Source: Alkalihalobacillus alcalophilus ATCC 27647 = CGMCC 1.3604 (GTDB lineage Bacteria > Bacillota > Bacilli > Bacillales > Bacillaceae_D). From it: a stretch of 64,000 nucleotides of DNA. A program made the position numbers and the translations under genes. Location: assembly GCF_000292245.2 (NCBI RefSeq), contig NZ_ALPT02000005.1, forward strand, positions 1 through 64,000, written 5' to 3'. The notes under the pieces are model-generated. The model saw only the letters and a list, made by a program, of their open reading frames with translations. It was not told the origin of the DNA and searched no databases. Shown in pieces: positions 63,169 to 64,000 of this stretch (the first letter of the stretch is position 1; every line of letters starts with the position of its first letter).

Positions 63169-64000
63169 CGAAATCCACCTCATTTCCAGACAATGCTCCT
63201 AGAACAGCACCTCTTACAATAATTCCTTTTAATTTTCCATCTTCTACTACAGAAAGAGGAATCGAGCTCGTTGATAAGGAATCAAGCAATTCATAAATAG
63301 ATGTATCCATTGAAACTTTAGGAATATCTTTGTCTATGATTTCATTTAAATCACTTTTTTGTTCCTTAATTAATTTAGATACTTCATTTGCGTGAACAAC
63401 CCCAACAAGTTCCTTTGTTTTCGTCGTCACATAAATACTTGAAATTCCTGCATCTTTCATACGTTGAATCGCCACACGTGGACCATCTTTCTCAAGTTTA
63501 ATCGTCTCTGGACGAATCATGACATTTTCAGCCGTTAATACTTTAGAACGGTCGACATCCTCAACAAACTTCTCTACGTATTGATTTTCAGGCTGTGTTA
63601 AAATTTCTTCTGGTGTCCCAACTTGAACAATCGAACCGTCCTTCATAATCATAATGCGATCACCGATTCTTAATGCTTCATCCAAATCATGAGTAATAAA
63701 AATAATCGTCTTTTGCATTTTCGTTTGTAAATCCAACAATTCATCCTGCATGTCTTTTCGGATTAAAGGATCTAAGGCTGAGAAAGCCTCATCCATTAAC
63801 AAAATGTCAGGATCATTCGCAAGTGCTCGTGCTAAACCAACTCGCTGTTGCATTCCACCAGATAGCTGGTCGGGATATTTTTGTTCATACCCTTTTAAGC
63901 CAACTAGCTCTAATGATGTCATTGCCTTTTCGTATCTTGTTGCTTTAGCAATTCCTTGAACTTCTAAGCCATATTCGACATTGGCAAGCACTGTTCGGTT
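63137..64000 (-). CDS. opuAA: Glycine betaine ABC transporter ATPase OpuAA (5' end outside window)
   Basis: Partial; the window begins inside the ATPase domain at NRTVLANVEYGLEVQG, so Walker A is missing. Present are the signature DQLSGGMQQRVGLARALAN, Walker B ILLMDEAFSALDP and switch FITHDLDEALRIGD. Tandem CBS domains follow (about 150-275 of the visible part), the ionic-strength/nucleotide sensor of OpuA-type importers. The C-terminus overlaps the start of opuAB. Confidence 0.92.
   Translation of the reverse strand, partial: NRTVLANVEYGLEVQGIAKATRYEKAMTSLELVGLKGYEQKYPDQLSGGMQQRVGLARALANDPDILLMDEAFSALDPLIRKDMQDELLDLQTKMQKTIIFITHDLDEALRIGDRIMIMKDGSIVQVGTPEEILTQPENQYVEKFVEDVDRSKVLTAENVMIRPETIKLEKDGPRVAIQRMKDAGISSIYVTTKTKELVGVVHANEVSKLIKEQKSDLNEIIDKDIPKVSMDTSIYELLDSLSTSSIPLSVVEDGKLKGIIVRGAVLGALSGNEVDFDGFHTTSTTS

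Noticed and set aside
1..64000. tRNA, rRNA, phage or defence island
   Set aside because: I looked for tRNA-like cloverleaf ends, rRNA-conserved stretches, integrase, capsid, restriction or toxin genes and found none that I could support; only the weak HicB-like ORF came near.

Overview
The window is low-GC chromosomal DNA from a member of the Bacillaceae. Gene content and order closely follow the yt* region of the Bacillus subtilis chromosome (ytxG/H, murC, sftA, ytpR/Q/P, ytoP, ytzB, trmB, ytzH, ytmP, amyX, ytlQ/P, ytkP, pepV, ytzE, ytgP, ytfP, leuS, ytqA/B, ytiB, ytpB/A, ytoA, metK, ytmA, ytlA/C/D, ytkD). Strong AAGGAGG ribosome binding sites, frequent TTG starts, a sigma-B-type promoter, a leucyl T-box and a SAM-I riboswitch support this. 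The repeat content suggests a Bacillus relative other than subtilis, possibly one of the alkaliphilic or halotolerant genera, but that is a guess. No rRNA, tRNA, prophage, CRISPR array or intact transposase gene was recognised.

Layout. 1-1.6 kb: a 51-bp tandem array, then the stress genes ytxG-ytxH behind a sigma-B-like promoter. 1.6-9.9 kb: cell wall and division (murC, sftA), ytpR/Q/P and a PTS IIC-like permease. 10-16 kb: small metabolic and housekeeping genes separated by two large MITE-like elements that both occupy divergent promoter spacers. 16-25 kb: ytmP, pullulanase, purU, RNA cyclic phosphodiesterase, a cysteine synthase-like gene and pepV. 25-34 kb: the ytzE regulator, a pseudouridine synthase, a pair of SEDS glycosyltransferases next to a MurJ-type flippase, an amidase and ytfP. 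34.4-38.1 kb: a second 51-bp array and leuS with promoter, T-box and a repeat-filled leader. 38-45 kb: MFS transporter, the ytqA/ytqB wobble-uridine modification pair, beta-carbonic anhydrase, ytpB/ytpA, ytoA, a Fur-box promoter and a DUF1540 gene. 45-50 kb: riboswitch-controlled metK, ytmA and a ytlACD-type ABC importer. 50-64 kb: ytkD, MFS, patB, yvcT, an ABC-F protein, dgk-dck, an aldo/keto reductase and the opuA glycine betaine operon, cut by the right edge.

The most unusual signal is in the repeats. A palindromic element of about 124 bp, with a long outer inverted repeat and an inner hairpin, sits in one fixed orientation immediately upstream of the Shine-Dalgarno sequence of four different genes (ytpQ, a PTS IIC gene, leuS, dgk). 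The distance from its conserved arm to the SD is 12-14 nt in every case. Copies occur singly, as a tandem array, as an internally deleted mini-form, with a 61-bp tandem array inside, and with a GC-rich element nested inside. A related 119-bp tandem repeat of the same architecture lies upstream of an MFS gene. Separately, two MITE-like elements carry CTCAACTTTCGCA terminal inverted repeats, one with a perfect 7-bp target duplication.

Data quality: murC (twice), ytlQ, opuAC and probably ytpQ are frame-disrupted at A/T homopolymers. Because murC is essential, these look like consensus errors rather than real pseudogenes; translations around A/T runs should be read with that in mind.
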